Below are positions 1-7,318 of a DNA stretch of 10,961 nucleotides, one piece after another. The DNA comes from an uncultured Chloroflexota bacterium (lineage in GTDB: Bacteria > Chloroflexota > Limnocylindria > Limnocylindrales > Limnocylindraceae), in NCBI GenBank assembly GCA_903937225.1, contig CAIZYO010000076.1, positions 1 through 10,961 on the forward strand, in the 5' to 3' direction. A model generated the notes under the pieces. The model was not told the origin of the DNA. It made no database searches and was given only the letters and a program-made list of their open reading frames with translations. The number at the start of each line of letters is the position of its first letter. The first letter of the stretch is position 1. Position numbers and translations under genes: made by a program.

Positions 1-876
1 CCAGAACGCTGCGTCGATCAAGCCGACCTACTCCGCGCATTTGATCTGCCGATCGCCCTTCTACAAGACGAAGAGGCCCTTGAGCGCGTGGCGGACCACG
101 TCGTCCGTGCCAAGGCTGCAGAAAACGTTCGTTACATGGAGCTTCGTTGGGGGCCCCACCTCCACACGGCGAAGGGGCTGACGCAGTCACAGGTGATCGC
201 CGCTGTTGCACGCGGTGCAAACTCAGCTGCCGCGGAGGTTGGTGTGCAGGTGCGACTAATCGTCACCGCACTGCGCTCGCACAGCGTGGACGAGAACCGC
301 GCACTTGCGGTCGCCGCCGTTGCAGCGAAAGATCTTGGCGTGGTTGCCTTTGACCTCGCTGGTCGCGAGGCGGCCTTCCCTGACCCGCTTACATTCAAGG
401 ACGCGTTTGATGTTGCGCGGGGCGGCGGCCTTGCGATCACGCTGCACGCGGGCGAGTGGGGTGGCGCGGCGCAGGTTCGCCGCGCGCTGGAGGTCGCGCC
501 CGCGCGCATCGCGCACGGTGCCGTTGCCGTTGATGACGCTGCGCTGTGCGACGAGCTGATCGCACGCGGCGTGGTGCTCGACCTCTGCCCCTCGAGCAAC
601 GTTCAGGCCGCGATCGTCCCTGGGTACGGCGACTTCCCGATCCTCGCCCTCCACCGCCGCGGCGTACGCGTCACCCTGAATACCGACGACCTGATCGTCA
701 GCGATCTGACCCTCTCCGAGGAGTACCTGAGGGTCCGCCGGCGCCTCGGTGCAACTGTTACCGAACTCCTCGCGCTCGCCCGCACGGGGTACGAGGTTGC
801 CTTCCTTGATGAAGCGGAACGGCGGCCCCTTTTGGCGGCGTTTGACGCGTGGGTTGAGGAGCGGCTCGGTAGATAA
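1..876 (+). CDS. add: Adenosine deaminase, 5' end missing (partial)
   Basis: The frame is open from base 1 to a TAA at 874-876, giving 291 residues. Known family function: zinc-dependent hydrolytic deamination of adenosine or deoxyadenosine to inosine or deoxyinosine in the cytoplasm. Seen, in window numbering: an N-terminal stretch FDLPIALLQ and ENVRYMELRWGP typical of the family, the catalytic HAGE motif at residues 149-152, RIAHG with its histidine at 172, CPSSN, and the metal/catalytic pair in NTDD (Asp229, Asp230). The first HxH metal motif is absent only because the start lies outside the window, probably some 45 residues upstream. An internal GTG at 88 is not the real start, because homologous sequence runs upstream of it. 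The text after NTDD is LIVSD rather than the PxxFG of E. coli-like enzymes. An aminodeoxyfutalosine or other purine deaminase is possible, but the nucleoside transporter and hydrolases downstream favour adenosine. Confidence 0.9.
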   Translation, partial: PERCVDQADLLRAFDLPIALLQDEEALERVADHVVRAKAAENVRYMELRWGPHLHTAKGLTQSQVIAAVARGANSAAAEVGVQVRLIVTALRSHSVDENRALAVAAVAAKDLGVVAFDLAGREAAFPDPLTFKDAFDVARGGGLAITLHAGEWGGAAQVRRALEVAPARIAHGAVAVDDAALCDELIARGVVLDLCPSSNVQAAIVPGYGDFPILALHRRGVRVTLNTDDLIVSDLTLSEEYLRVRRRLGATVTELLALARTGYEVAFLDEAERRPLLAAFDAWVEERLGR

Positions 877-1015
877 GGGGGCTTGGTGACCCGCACGGGA
901 AACCTGAGCGCAAATCACCTCAGAATCAGGCACAATGCCGCCAGAGGTCAGCGCTGTGCTGGCCCGCTGAGGCCTACGCGCCTCGGCTAAGGAAATAGCG
1001 GAGGGCTACATAAAG
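877..1015 (+). promoter_or_regulatory. Structured leader between add and the binding-protein gene
   Basis: This 139-bp gap has no ORF I would call. It can form a series of local helices: GGTGA (885-889) with TCACC (915-919), enclosing CCC/GGG (890-892 with 897-899); or alternatively CTGAG (904-908) with CTCAG (919-923); GGCA-CAA-TGCC (929-939); GCCAG (941-945) with CTGGC (958-962); and the stronger 966-987 hairpin. The first two pairings share 919 and so compete, as in a switch. No known riboswitch consensus is met; in particular the purine-riboswitch loops are absent. CACAAT at 931-936 is a poor -10 candidate with no matching -35. The region may be a promoter, an untranslated leader, or simply a spacer inside an add-led transcript. 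A GGAGGG at 1000-1005 serves the next gene. Confidence 0.35.
966..987 (+). other. Hairpin just upstream of the binding-protein ribosome site
   Basis: GCTGAGGC (966-973) pairs with GCCTCGGC (980-987) over 8 bp, including one G·U, around the 6-nt loop CTACGC. No T-tract follows, so it is not a typical intrinsic terminator. It ends 12 nt before the GGAGGG ribosome site of the lipoprotein gene, where an RNA helix could protect the 5' end or influence initiation. The function is inferred; the pairing is seen. Confidence 0.45.
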
Positions 1016-2122
1016 ATGAAGACGCGAATGTTCGCGCTCCTCACCGTTCTCGGGCTCGTCGTGGCTGCCTGTGGCGGTTCGACCGAGTCACCATCCGCCT
1101 CTGTTGATGCCGGCAAGGCTGACTACAAGGCGTGCCTCTCGTTGGACACGGGCGGGCCAGCGGATAAGAACTTCAACCAGTCGGCCTACGAAGGACTCTT
1201 GGCACTAGAGGCTGAGGGCTTCCAGATCGCCTATACGACGGCGGTTGATGACTCCTCGTACGCGCCAAACATCCAGCAGCTGATTGACCAGGGCTGCAAC
1301 ACGGTGATCGCGGTTGGTTTCAACCAGGGCACCGCGCTTCAGGAGAAGGTCGTTGCGCCAGAGAATGCAGAGATTGCCTTCGGGTGGGTCGATGCAACGT
1401 GGACGCTCGAAGACGGCACGATCCCAGCGAACTTCACTGGAATCGATTTCCAGATTGATGAGGCTTCCATGCTCGCCGCGTATCTCGCAGCAGGCATCTC
1501 TTCGACCAAGACAATCGCCACGTACGGCGGCGCGCCATATCCTGGCGTGACGAAGTTCATGGACGGTTGGGTCGCTGGAGCCAACTACTACGCTGAGAAG
1601 AAGGGCGTAGAGATCAAGGTTCTCGGCTGGGATCCAGCTGCCGCAACCGGTACGTTCAACCCGAGCACTGCGCCGTTTAACGACGTGGACTTCGGGAAGA
1701 CGACCGCAGAAGGCTTCGTGGGCCAAGGCGCCGATGTGGTGCACGCTGTTGCAGGCACAACGGGCAATGGTTCGTATCAGTACATGCTCGACAACAACCT
1801 GTACTCGGTTGGCGTTGACCTTGACCAGTGCATCAGCCTTCCTGAGTATTGTGGAACACTCCTGACCTCGGCACAGAAGAACATCGGTGCTGCAGTGATC
1901 ACGGCAGTGAACGACCACTTCGCCGGAAACAAGGGCGGCACCAACTACGTTGGTACGCTCAAGAACGGCGGCGTACAGATCGCAACGCTCGATCGAACCG
2001 AGTCCGAATGGACCAGCGTGTTCGGTTCGCTCGTTACGGCAGAGCTCAAGGCGGAGGTTGAGGCCCTGAAGGCCGCAATCATCGACGGCTCAGTCAGCGT
2101 TTCTTCGTACGCAGGGAAGTAG
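1016..2122 (+). CDS. BMP/PnrA-family nucleoside-binding lipoprotein
   Basis: This 368-residue protein is the substrate-binding component of a BMP-type ABC transporter; characterised relatives (PnrA, BmpA family) bind purine nucleosides. The N-terminus is a lipoprotein signal: a short KTR basic start, a hydrophobic core, then VVAAC with the lipidated Cys at 19, followed by GGSTESPSAS as a flexible linker. The mature part has family marks: LDTGGPADKNFNQSAYEGL (residues about 43-61), corresponding to the usual D-x-G-G-x-x-D-K-S-F-N-Q-S, then VIAVGF, and YCGTLLTSAQKNIG before the C-terminal helix region. It should be anchored on the outer face of the membrane. The ATG at 1016 follows GGAGGG (1000-1005) at about 10 nt. 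It is separated from the ATPase gene by a strong hairpin, which fits higher expression of the binding protein. The exact ligand cannot be read from sequence; nucleosides are inferred from the family and from neighbouring add and hydrolase genes. Confidence 0.9.
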   Translation: MKTRMFALLTVLGLVVAACGGSTESPSASVDAGKADYKACLSLDTGGPADKNFNQSAYEGLLALEAEGFQIAYTTAVDDSSYAPNIQQLIDQGCNTVIAVGFNQGTALQEKVVAPENAEIAFGWVDATWTLEDGTIPANFTGIDFQIDEASMLAAYLAAGISSTKTIATYGGAPYPGVTKFMDGWVAGANYYAEKKGVEIKVLGWDPAAATGTFNPSTAPFNDVDFGKTTAEGFVGQGADVVHAVAGTTGNGSYQYMLDNNLYSVGVDLDQCISLPEYCGTLLTSAQKNIGAAVITAVNDHFAGNKGGTNYVGTLKNGGVQIATLDRTESEWTSVFGSLVTAELKAEVEALKAAIIDGSVSVSSYAGK

Positions 2123-2232
2123 TTCAATCGGCACATCGTTGACGCGATGAGCCAAGGAACCCCGCCCGAGTGCTTCGGCGCTCGGGCGGGGAACTAAATG
2201 CCGCTAATCCGTTTGAGAAGGGGGCGCGCCAT
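2123..2232 (+). promoter_or_regulatory. Intergenic region between binding protein and ATPase
   Basis: This 110-bp spacer holds, in order, about 37 bp with no clear signal, a 32-nt perfect-looking hairpin (2160-2191), a possible 12-codon ORF (2198-2236), and the AAGGGGG ribosome site (2218-2224) of the ATPase gene. I see no convincing promoter: GCTAAT at 2203-2208 has no partner -35, because the right distance falls inside the hairpin. Expression of the transporter genes therefore probably depends on readthrough or on RNA processing here. Confidence 0.5.
2160..2191 (+). terminator. Very stable C(UUCG)G hairpin; attenuator or mRNA-stability element
   Basis: CCCCGCCCGAGTGC (2160-2173) pairs with GCGCTCGGGCGGGG (2178-2191) over 14 bp with a single U·G wobble, closed by the exceptionally stable C(UUCG)G tetraloop. 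The next bases are AACTAAATG, so there is no U-tract and this is not a classical intrinsic terminator. Hairpins in this place, after the binding-protein gene of ABC operons, are known to protect the upstream message or to terminate partially. That role is inferred here. Pairing certainty is high; mechanism is uncertain. Confidence 0.75.
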
Positions 2233-2236
2233 ATGA
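2198..2236 (+). CDS. Possible 12-codon upstream ORF ending in ATGA overlap with ATPase start
   Basis: An ATG at 2198 opens a reading frame of 12 codons (MPLIRLRRGRAI) that stops at TGA 2234-2236. That stop overlaps the ATPase ATG (2233-2235) as ATGA, the same junction used elsewhere in this operon. A GGCGGGG just upstream could act as a ribosome site but lies in the 3' arm of the strong hairpin. The ORF contains a tandem AGA-AGG. It may be chance, since any ATG in this short GC-rich spacer would give such a frame. No product can be suggested. Confidence 0.2.
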   Translation: MPLIRLRRGRAI

Positions 2237-3741
2237 AGTTAGAACTGCAAGGCATCACCAAGCAGTTCCCTGGCGTGCTCGCAAATGACCGCATCTCGAT
2301 CTCCGTCGACAAGGGCCAGGTGCTCGGCCTCCTTGGAGAGAATGGCGCTGGCAAGACCACGCTGATGAACATCCTCTCCGGCCTCTACCGCCCTGACTCG
2401 GGCACCATTCGCATCGACGGCACCGAGCGTACGTTCCGTGATCCAGCACAGGCTATTGACGCAGGGATTGGAATGGTCCATCAGCACTTCATGCTTGTTC
2501 CCGTCTTCGACGTTACGGAATCTGTCGTCCTAGGGAACGAACCAACCAAGGGTCCGCTCGGAAGCTTCGATCGCGCGACTGCTCGCGCGCAGGTCGTGGA
2601 GCTGTCAAAGAAGCACGGACTGCACGTAGATCCCGACGCCAAAATTGAATCGCTCCCAGTGGGCGTTCGCCAACGTGTTGAGATCCTCAAGGCGCTCTAC
2701 CGCAAGAGTGAAATCTTGGTGCTCGATGAGCCGTCGGCCGTTCTCACTCCTCAGGAGACTGAGGAACTCTTTGAGATCATCCGAGGTTTGGCAAAGAGCG
2801 GGACCGCGGTGATCTTCATCACCCATAAGTTGAACGAAGTGATCGCCGTCGCTGACAAGATCACGGTGCTCCGTCGCGGTGCGGTTGCTGGTGATACAAC
2901 GCCTGCAAAAGCGACTGCCGCAAGCCTTGCGGAGATGATGGTTGGTCGCGAAGTGCAGTTGACCGTCAGTCGCTCCAAATCCAAAGTGCTCGAGCCCATC
3001 TTGGAAGTCAACGAGATGAGCGTTCTGAATGACGCGGGCGACCTCGCAGTGGATCGCGCAACGTTTGTCGTCCGAAGTGGTGAAATTCTTGCCGTTGCCG
3101 GAGTTCAAGGGAACGGCCAGACTGAATTGGTTGAGGCACTGACTGGGCTTCGCCCAATTGATTCAGGGAGCGTCACCTTGGAATCCAAGCCCCTGCCCGC
3201 AGGGTCCCCGCGTGATATTGCGAGCGCAGGCGTCGCGCATATTCCCGAGGATCGCAACCGCGACGGGATGGTCAAAGGGATGACCATTGCTGAGAATTAC
3301 ATTCTCAACACCTATCACCTGCCTCAGTACAGTAAGCGTGGTCTGCTCGATCGGAAGGCGATCAGTGCTGCCACGGAGAAGGCCGTAAAGGACTTTGATG
3401 TTCGCACGCCTTCAATTGATACCGACATCGCTTCGCTCTCTGGTGGCAACCAGCAGAAGGTGATCGTCGCGCGAGAATTCAGCCGTAATGTCCGTCTCGT
3501 GATCGCCGCGCAGCCAACACGAGGACTTGACGTGGGCTCGATTGAGTACATCCATCGTCGAATCGTGGAACAGCGTGACTCGGGCGCCGCCGTCCTCATC
3601 GTCAGTACAGAGCTCGATGAGGTGCTTGCCCTTGGAGATCGAGTGGCAGTGATGTACGAAGGAAGAATCGTGGGCATCCTTGACGCAAAGGACGCAACTC
3701 GTGAGAGAGTTGGTCTGTTGATGGGAGGGATCGTCGCATGA
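2233..3741 (+). CDS. Nucleoside ABC transporter ATPase, two fused nucleotide-binding domains
   Basis: This 502-residue protein powers the importer. It has two ABC domains in tandem, as in the sugar/nucleoside (RbsA, YufO/NupO) class. Domain 1: Walker A GENGAGKT at 35-42, Q-loop region near GMVHQHFMLV, a signature written LPVGVRQR (141-148) as usual for BMP-system ATPases, and Walker B LVLDEP (Asp165, Glu166). Domain 2: a degenerate Walker A, GVQGNGQT, at 290-297, signature LSGGNQQK at 402-409, and IAAQPTRGLDVG in the Walker B position. These asymmetries are normal for the family, not damage. I chose ATG 2233 over an in-frame GTG at 2170 because GTG 2170 lies inside the hairpin stem, AAGGGGG (2218-2224) is 8 nt before ATG 2233, and the first domain starts directly with MKLELQGITKQFPG. 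The stop overlaps the next ATG (ATGA), implying translational coupling to permease 1. Confidence 0.92.
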   Translation: MKLELQGITKQFPGVLANDRISISVDKGQVLGLLGENGAGKTTLMNILSGLYRPDSGTIRIDGTERTFRDPAQAIDAGIGMVHQHFMLVPVFDVTESVVLGNEPTKGPLGSFDRATARAQVVELSKKHGLHVDPDAKIESLPVGVRQRVEILKALYRKSEILVLDEPSAVLTPQETEELFEIIRGLAKSGTAVIFITHKLNEVIAVADKITVLRRGAVAGDTTPAKATAASLAEMMVGREVQLTVSRSKSKVLEPILEVNEMSVLNDAGDLAVDRATFVVRSGEILAVAGVQGNGQTELVEALTGLRPIDSGSVTLESKPLPAGSPRDIASAGVAHIPEDRNRDGMVKGMTIAENYILNTYHLPQYSKRGLLDRKAISAATEKAVKDFDVRTPSIDTDIASLSGGNQQKVIVAREFSRNVRLVIAAQPTRGLDVGSIEYIHRRIVEQRDSGAAVLIVSTELDEVLALGDRVAVMYEGRIVGILDAKDATRERVGLLMGGIVA

Positions 3742-4934
3742 ATCGCATCGGCGCAATGGCGAGCAAACTTCGCGTGCCAGCCCTTTCAATCTTCGTCGCG
3801 CTCTTTATCGGTGCACTCTTCATCATCTTCACCGATGTTGAGGTGCTTGGTCGGCTGCTTTCCGATCCAATTGGTGCTCTCGGCCTTGGGGTAGGGCGTG
3901 CGGCGACCGCTTATTCTGCGCTCCTACGCGGTGCATTCGGAGATCCTGAAACCATCGGCAAGGCCCTTGCCTCAGGAGGCGACGTTCAACTTTGGGCGCG
4001 CGCCCTGCGACCGATCGTCGAGAGCGTAGTTGCGTCGGTGCCTCTGATCTTTGTCGGGCTCGGTGTGTCAGTTGCGTTCCGGACGGGCATCTTCAATATC
4101 GGAGGTGCGGGGCAGTACACCATGGGTGCTGTCGGAGGGACCCTTGCCGCATTGATTTTCGGTGGCGGTGTTACGCCAGCGCCGATCGCCATCATCCTCG
4201 TGATGATTTTCGGTCTCATTGGCGGCGCACTATGGGCGTTCATCCCTGGCTTCTTGAAGGCCCGAGTCGGAGCCAGCGAAGTAATCACCACGATCATGCT
4301 GAACTTTATTGCGGCCCAGTTCGTGTTCTTCCTCGTATCAAATGTTGAGTTCATCCAGAAGCCCCCCCGTATCCAGCCGGTTTCAAAGGAGTTGAGTCAG
4401 TTCGTGGACCTTCCGGGGATTTTGCCAATTGAGAGTCTTCGTTTGGATATCGGGATCATTGTGGCGCTGCTCACCGCGGTCGCTGTGAGCTGGTTCCTCT
4501 TCCGGTCCACGCGAGGCTTCGAGCTCCGCACTGCTGGGTTGAACATCGCCGCTGCGAAGTACGCTGGCATGGGCGCGGCGAGTTCCATCATCACCGCAAT
4601 GCTCATCTCAGGTGCGATTTCAGGATTGGGGGGCGCTCTGGTTGCTGTGGGAACGGTGAAGCAGCTTTCACCAGGAATCGCGGGAAGCGTGGGATTCACG
4701 GCGATCGCGATCGCGTTGGTTGGCGGGACTCGACCGAGCGGCGTTGTTGCCACCGCTCTCGTGTTCGGGCTTCTGCAGCATGGCGGGAGCCTCATGCAAG
4801 TGACCACATCAATTCCAATTGAAATGCTCCTCTTCATCCAGGCCCTTGTGATTGCGTTCATCGCTGCCCCTGAGCTCACCCTGGGCATCGTCAAAAACCC
4901 ATTTGTCCGGCGTTCAAAGTCGGTGACGAAATGA
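3738..4934 (+). CDS. Nucleoside ABC transporter permease 1 (BPD_transp_2, NupP/YufP-like)
   Basis: This 398-residue integral membrane protein is one half of the translocation pore. Hydrophobic segments are seen at about 13-31, 93-113, 125-143, 148-170, 183-201, 237-255, 283-304, 318-347 and 361-378, with a soluble loop at about 35-90. Family motifs include FRTGIFNIGGAGQYTMGA (115-130), where GGAGQ replaces the commoner GAEGQ, GASEVITTIMLNFIA (178-192) and RTAGLNIAAAKYAGMG (264-279). The ATG at 3738 overlaps the ATPase stop, and GGGAGGG stands about 8 nt upstream. The gene in turn overlaps permease 2 by ATGA at 4931. The length is somewhat long for the family, mainly from the extra N-terminal helix and loop. 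Substrate is inferred from the operon. Confidence 0.92.
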   Translation: MNRIGAMASKLRVPALSIFVALFIGALFIIFTDVEVLGRLLSDPIGALGLGVGRAATAYSALLRGAFGDPETIGKALASGGDVQLWARALRPIVESVVASVPLIFVGLGVSVAFRTGIFNIGGAGQYTMGAVGGTLAALIFGGGVTPAPIAIILVMIFGLIGGALWAFIPGFLKARVGASEVITTIMLNFIAAQFVFFLVSNVEFIQKPPRIQPVSKELSQFVDLPGILPIESLRLDIGIIVALLTAVAVSWFLFRSTRGFELRTAGLNIAAAKYAGMGAASSIITAMLISGAISGLGGALVAVGTVKQLSPGIAGSVGFTAIAIALVGGTRPSGVVATALVFGLLQHGGSLMQVTTSIPIEMLLFIQALVIAFIAAPELTLGIVKNPFVRRSKSVTK

Positions 4935-6277
4935 GCGGGGGAGGCGACGTGTCACGCACGAAGAAGTCTTCAAAGGGGCGAGTGAAAGAGTCGGCGAGTT
5001 CGACCCCCACGGATGTAGCGCCCCAGAATGCCGGTGACAGTGCCGAAGCGCACCAGCAACAGGTTGCGGCACGTATTCGCGCAGGACTATTCGCGATCTT
5101 CGCGGCAGTCTCCGTGTTCATTACCTCCGGTTCGTTCGGAGTGGACGGCAACTTCGCGTTTTGGAGCGATTCAATTGGTGGCGAGCAAGTGTTCTTCTCG
5201 GTACCCGTCGCACTTCTATGGGGTATCGTTTCCTTCGGCTTTATCGCAATCACCCTGCTCCAGCTTCTCCGTGGAGCGAAGTTCGCGTGGCGGGCCTCGA
5301 TTGGAATTATCGCCCCCGCCTTAGTCATTGCCCTTTTGGCTCGGCTCTTGGATGGGACAACTGCGAACCTCACCGTATTCTTCACGAGCACGCTGAGCTT
5401 TGCCATTCCAGTAGGCATCGGTGCGCTCGCGGGTATCGTCTCCGAGCGGAGCGGGATCCTGAACATCGCGGTTGAAGGGAAGTTGCTCTCTGGCGCGATG
5501 GTTGGGTCAATTGCGTCGAGCATTACGGGCGTTGCCATCGCGGGTCCTGTGGCGGGCGCCTTGATCGGGGCGTTGTTGAGCCTGTTCCTCGCATGGCTGG
5601 GGATCCGCTACAAGGTGGACCAGATCATTGCTGGAACGGTCATTAACATCGGCGCGCTGGGCATCACGAGTTTTGCGTACCTACGAATTCTGCAGCCATA
5701 CAGCGAATACAATCGTCCGATCGGGATTGATACCGTAGACATCCCTCTGCTATCTCACATCCCGATCCTGGGTCCAATCTTCTTCTCGCTGAGCCCGTAC
5801 TTCTATGCATCCGTTGGCTTGATTCTTTTCTTCACGTACATGATTTACCGAACGCGCTGGGGGTTGCGACTACGAGCGGCGGGCGAACAGCCTAGTGCGG
5901 CGGGCACCGTTGGCGTTGACGTTGTGAAGCTTCGATACCGTGCGATGTTGATCGCTGGTCTCCTTGCAGGTTTTGCAGGAAGCTACATTGCCTTGAGTGG
6001 AACTGGCGGATTCGGAATCAACACCAGTGCGGGTAAGGGATTTATTGCGCTCGCGGCGGTAATTTTTGGAGCGTGGAACCCGATCTATGCATTCGGGGCA
6101 GCCCTCATCTTTGGAATGACTTCCGCAGCGACGACGTTGCTTTCAGGCCTCGGAGTCTCCTTGCCACCACAGATTCTGCTTTCAATGCCGTACATCGTCA
6201 CGATTATCGTGGTGGCGGGCCTCATTGGCCGCGTTCGCGCCCCTGCATCCGCCGGGCGACCATACGATCAGGGATAG
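4931..6277 (+). CDS. Nucleoside ABC transporter permease 2 (BPD_transp_2, NupQ/YufQ-like)
   Basis: This 448-residue protein is the second pore subunit. About 50 hydrophilic residues rich in Ser, Lys and Gln open the protein. Helices follow near 51-67, 88-112 and 122-138, and then the permease core with VSERSGILNIAVEGKLLSGAM (170-190), RLRAAGEQPSAAGTVGVDV (313-331) and LAAVIFGAWNP (374-384). The family usually has about 300-320 residues, so the extra N-terminal tail and helices are an elaboration. ATG 4931 gives the ATGA overlap with permease 1, but there is no good ribosome site before it. An in-frame GTG at 4949 has GGGGGAGG (4937-4944) 4 nt upstream and may be the true start (442 residues). 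The last helix ends in a short polar tail, RVRAPASAGRPYDQG. Confidence 0.92.
   Translation: MSGGGDVSRTKKSSKGRVKESASSTPTDVAPQNAGDSAEAHQQQVAARIRAGLFAIFAAVSVFITSGSFGVDGNFAFWSDSIGGEQVFFSVPVALLWGIVSFGFIAITLLQLLRGAKFAWRASIGIIAPALVIALLARLLDGTTANLTVFFTSTLSFAIPVGIGALAGIVSERSGILNIAVEGKLLSGAMVGSIASSITGVAIAGPVAGALIGALLSLFLAWLGIRYKVDQIIAGTVINIGALGITSFAYLRILQPYSEYNRPIGIDTVDIPLLSHIPILGPIFFSLSPYFYASVGLILFFTYMIYRTRWGLRLRAAGEQPSAAGTVGVDVVKLRYRAMLIAGLLAGFAGSYIALSGTGGFGINTSAGKGFIALAAVIFGAWNPIYAFGAALIFGMTSAATTLLSGLGVSLPPQILLSMPYIVTIIVVAGLIGRVRAPASAGRPYDQG
4937..4944 (+). promoter_or_regulatory. Shine-Dalgarno-like GGGGGAGG inside the permease 2 start region
   Basis: This purine run lies inside the first codons of permease 2 as read from ATG 4931, and 4 nt before an in-frame GTG at 4949. 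The spacing resembles that of AGGAGGT before the ftsH GTG. It raises the possibility that permease 2 begins at 4949 and that the ATGA overlap is not its real start. Confidence 0.4.
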
Positions 6278-6289
6278 AGCCCTCAGCCG

Positions 6290-7318
6290 GTGAGTAACTC
6301 GTCAGTGATCGGTTGGCCCACCTTTCACCACGCGAAACTCACGCCGCGCACCGCTCCTGTCGGAACGGTTGCGAAGCCGCTGCCGCTGATCATTGACAGC
6401 GATCCTGGCCTCGATGATGCGCTGGCGATTGCCTGCGCTGTGGTGCGACCGGAGCTCAACCTGCTTGCAGTGACGAGTGTTGGTGGAAACGCTGACGTTC
6501 ACCACTGCACGGAGAACGCCCTGCGTTTGCTTCACTTGTATGGGGCAGACAGTGTTCCCGTTGCTGAAGGTGCAGTGGGCCCACTCGCTGGTCCACTTGA
6601 ACGAGCCACCGAGGTTCATGGTGAGGGCGGGCTCGGCAACACCACGCTGCCGAAGGCGCCGCGCTCTGCGGAGCCAGAAGGCGCCGTTGCGCTGATGGCG
6701 CGCCTCTTGGAGGCTTCGCCTGAGCCTGTAGCGATCGCGCCAGTGGGACCGTTGACAAACATTGCCCTGCTGATTCGTTCATACCCGCATCTAGCGCCAA
6801 AGATTTCCCATATCTGCCTGATGGGTGGCTCGGTCGGGGAGGGGAACTCTTCCGCATCAGCAGAGTTCAATATCTATGCAGACCCGACCGCCGCGGAGAT
6901 TGTCTTCAGCAGCGGTTTGCCGATCACCATGATTGGACTTGATGTGACTCACCACGCGATCCTTGACCGCACCATTCTCGAGCGACTGACCGCACTTCCG
7001 GGAGCGTCCGCGAAGGTTGCCGCCGAGCTGCTCAAGTATTCATTCGATCGATCTGCAGCGTGGGGCCAAGGGGAGAAGATGGCCATTCACGATGCCGTCG
7101 CCGTGCTGCACCTCGCCATCCCTGATCTCGTTGGCGTTTCGCGTTACCACGTCGTGGTGGACGCCACGCAAGGGCCGGCGCGAGGGCGCACCATTGGCGA
7201 TGCGAATCCATATCGACTGAAGCGCGACAAAATTGAACCGAACTGTGATGTTGGGCTCACGATTGACAGCGCAAGGTTTGCAAACGAGATGGTGGAGATC
7301 TACTCCAAGCTCCCATGA
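6290..7318 (+). CDS. Inosine/uridine-preferring type nucleoside hydrolase 1
   Basis: This 342-residue cytoplasmic enzyme should hydrolyse the N-glycosidic bond of a nucleoside to base plus ribose, using a bound Ca2+. Seen: the Asp cluster DSDPGLDDA (Asp36, Asp38, Asp42, Asp43), GGNADV, EVHGEGGLG with the conserved His, VGPLTNIALL, EFNIYADPTAAEIVF, TMIGLDVTH, and the C-terminal pair His267-Asp268 in IHDAVAV. All metal and ribose ligands known for the family are present. The first 29 residues are an extension before KPLPLIID, and its last part (APVGTVAKPLP) is shared with the next gene, which supports a start at or near GTG 6290. That start has no good ribosome site, so reinitiation after the permease stop 12 nt upstream is likely. 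Base specificity cannot be fixed from sequence. Confidence 0.9.
   Translation: MSNSSVIGWPTFHHAKLTPRTAPVGTVAKPLPLIIDSDPGLDDALAIACAVVRPELNLLAVTSVGGNADVHHCTENALRLLHLYGADSVPVAEGAVGPLAGPLERATEVHGEGGLGNTTLPKAPRSAEPEGAVALMARLLEASPEPVAIAPVGPLTNIALLIRSYPHLAPKISHICLMGGSVGEGNSSASAEFNIYADPTAAEIVFSSGLPITMIGLDVTHHAILDRTILERLTALPGASAKVAAELLKYSFDRSAAWGQGEKMAIHDAVAVLHLAIPDLVGVSRYHVVVDATQGPARGRTIGDANPYRLKRDKIEPNCDVGLTIDSARFANEMVEIYSKLP

Noticed and set aside
885..919. c-di-GMP-I (GEMM) riboswitch upstream of the lipoprotein gene
   Set aside because: Only short pieces resemble the core (GCACGGGAAACC, GCGCAAA); the length, the second helix with its receptor and the ordering do not fit.
256..933. Long minus-strand ORF of 225 codons antisense to adenosine deaminase
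   Set aside because: It is antisense to a clearly homologous gene, has no recognisable motif and no ribosome site, and long antisense frames are expected in GC-rich coding DNA.
1205..1918. Minus-strand ORF of 237 codons antisense to the binding lipoprotein
   Set aside because: Cys/Arg/His-rich composition without domain features; it mirrors the codon pattern of the real gene on the other strand.
2170..2232. GTG at 2170 as a 21-codon longer start for the ATPase
   Set aside because: The GTG lies in the hairpin stem with no accessible ribosome site, and the extra residues do not resemble the family, which starts at the first beta strand encoded just after 2233.
2223..2235. GGCGCGCC followed by CATATG at the ATPase start, resembling cloning sites
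   Set aside because: Both flanks are continuous natural operon sequence and no vector sequence is seen; chance in GC-rich DNA before an ATG is enough.
3100..3123. Degenerate second Walker A (GVQGNGQT) in the ATPase as a sign of decay
   Set aside because: This form is normal for the second domain of RbsA/YufO-type double ATPases.
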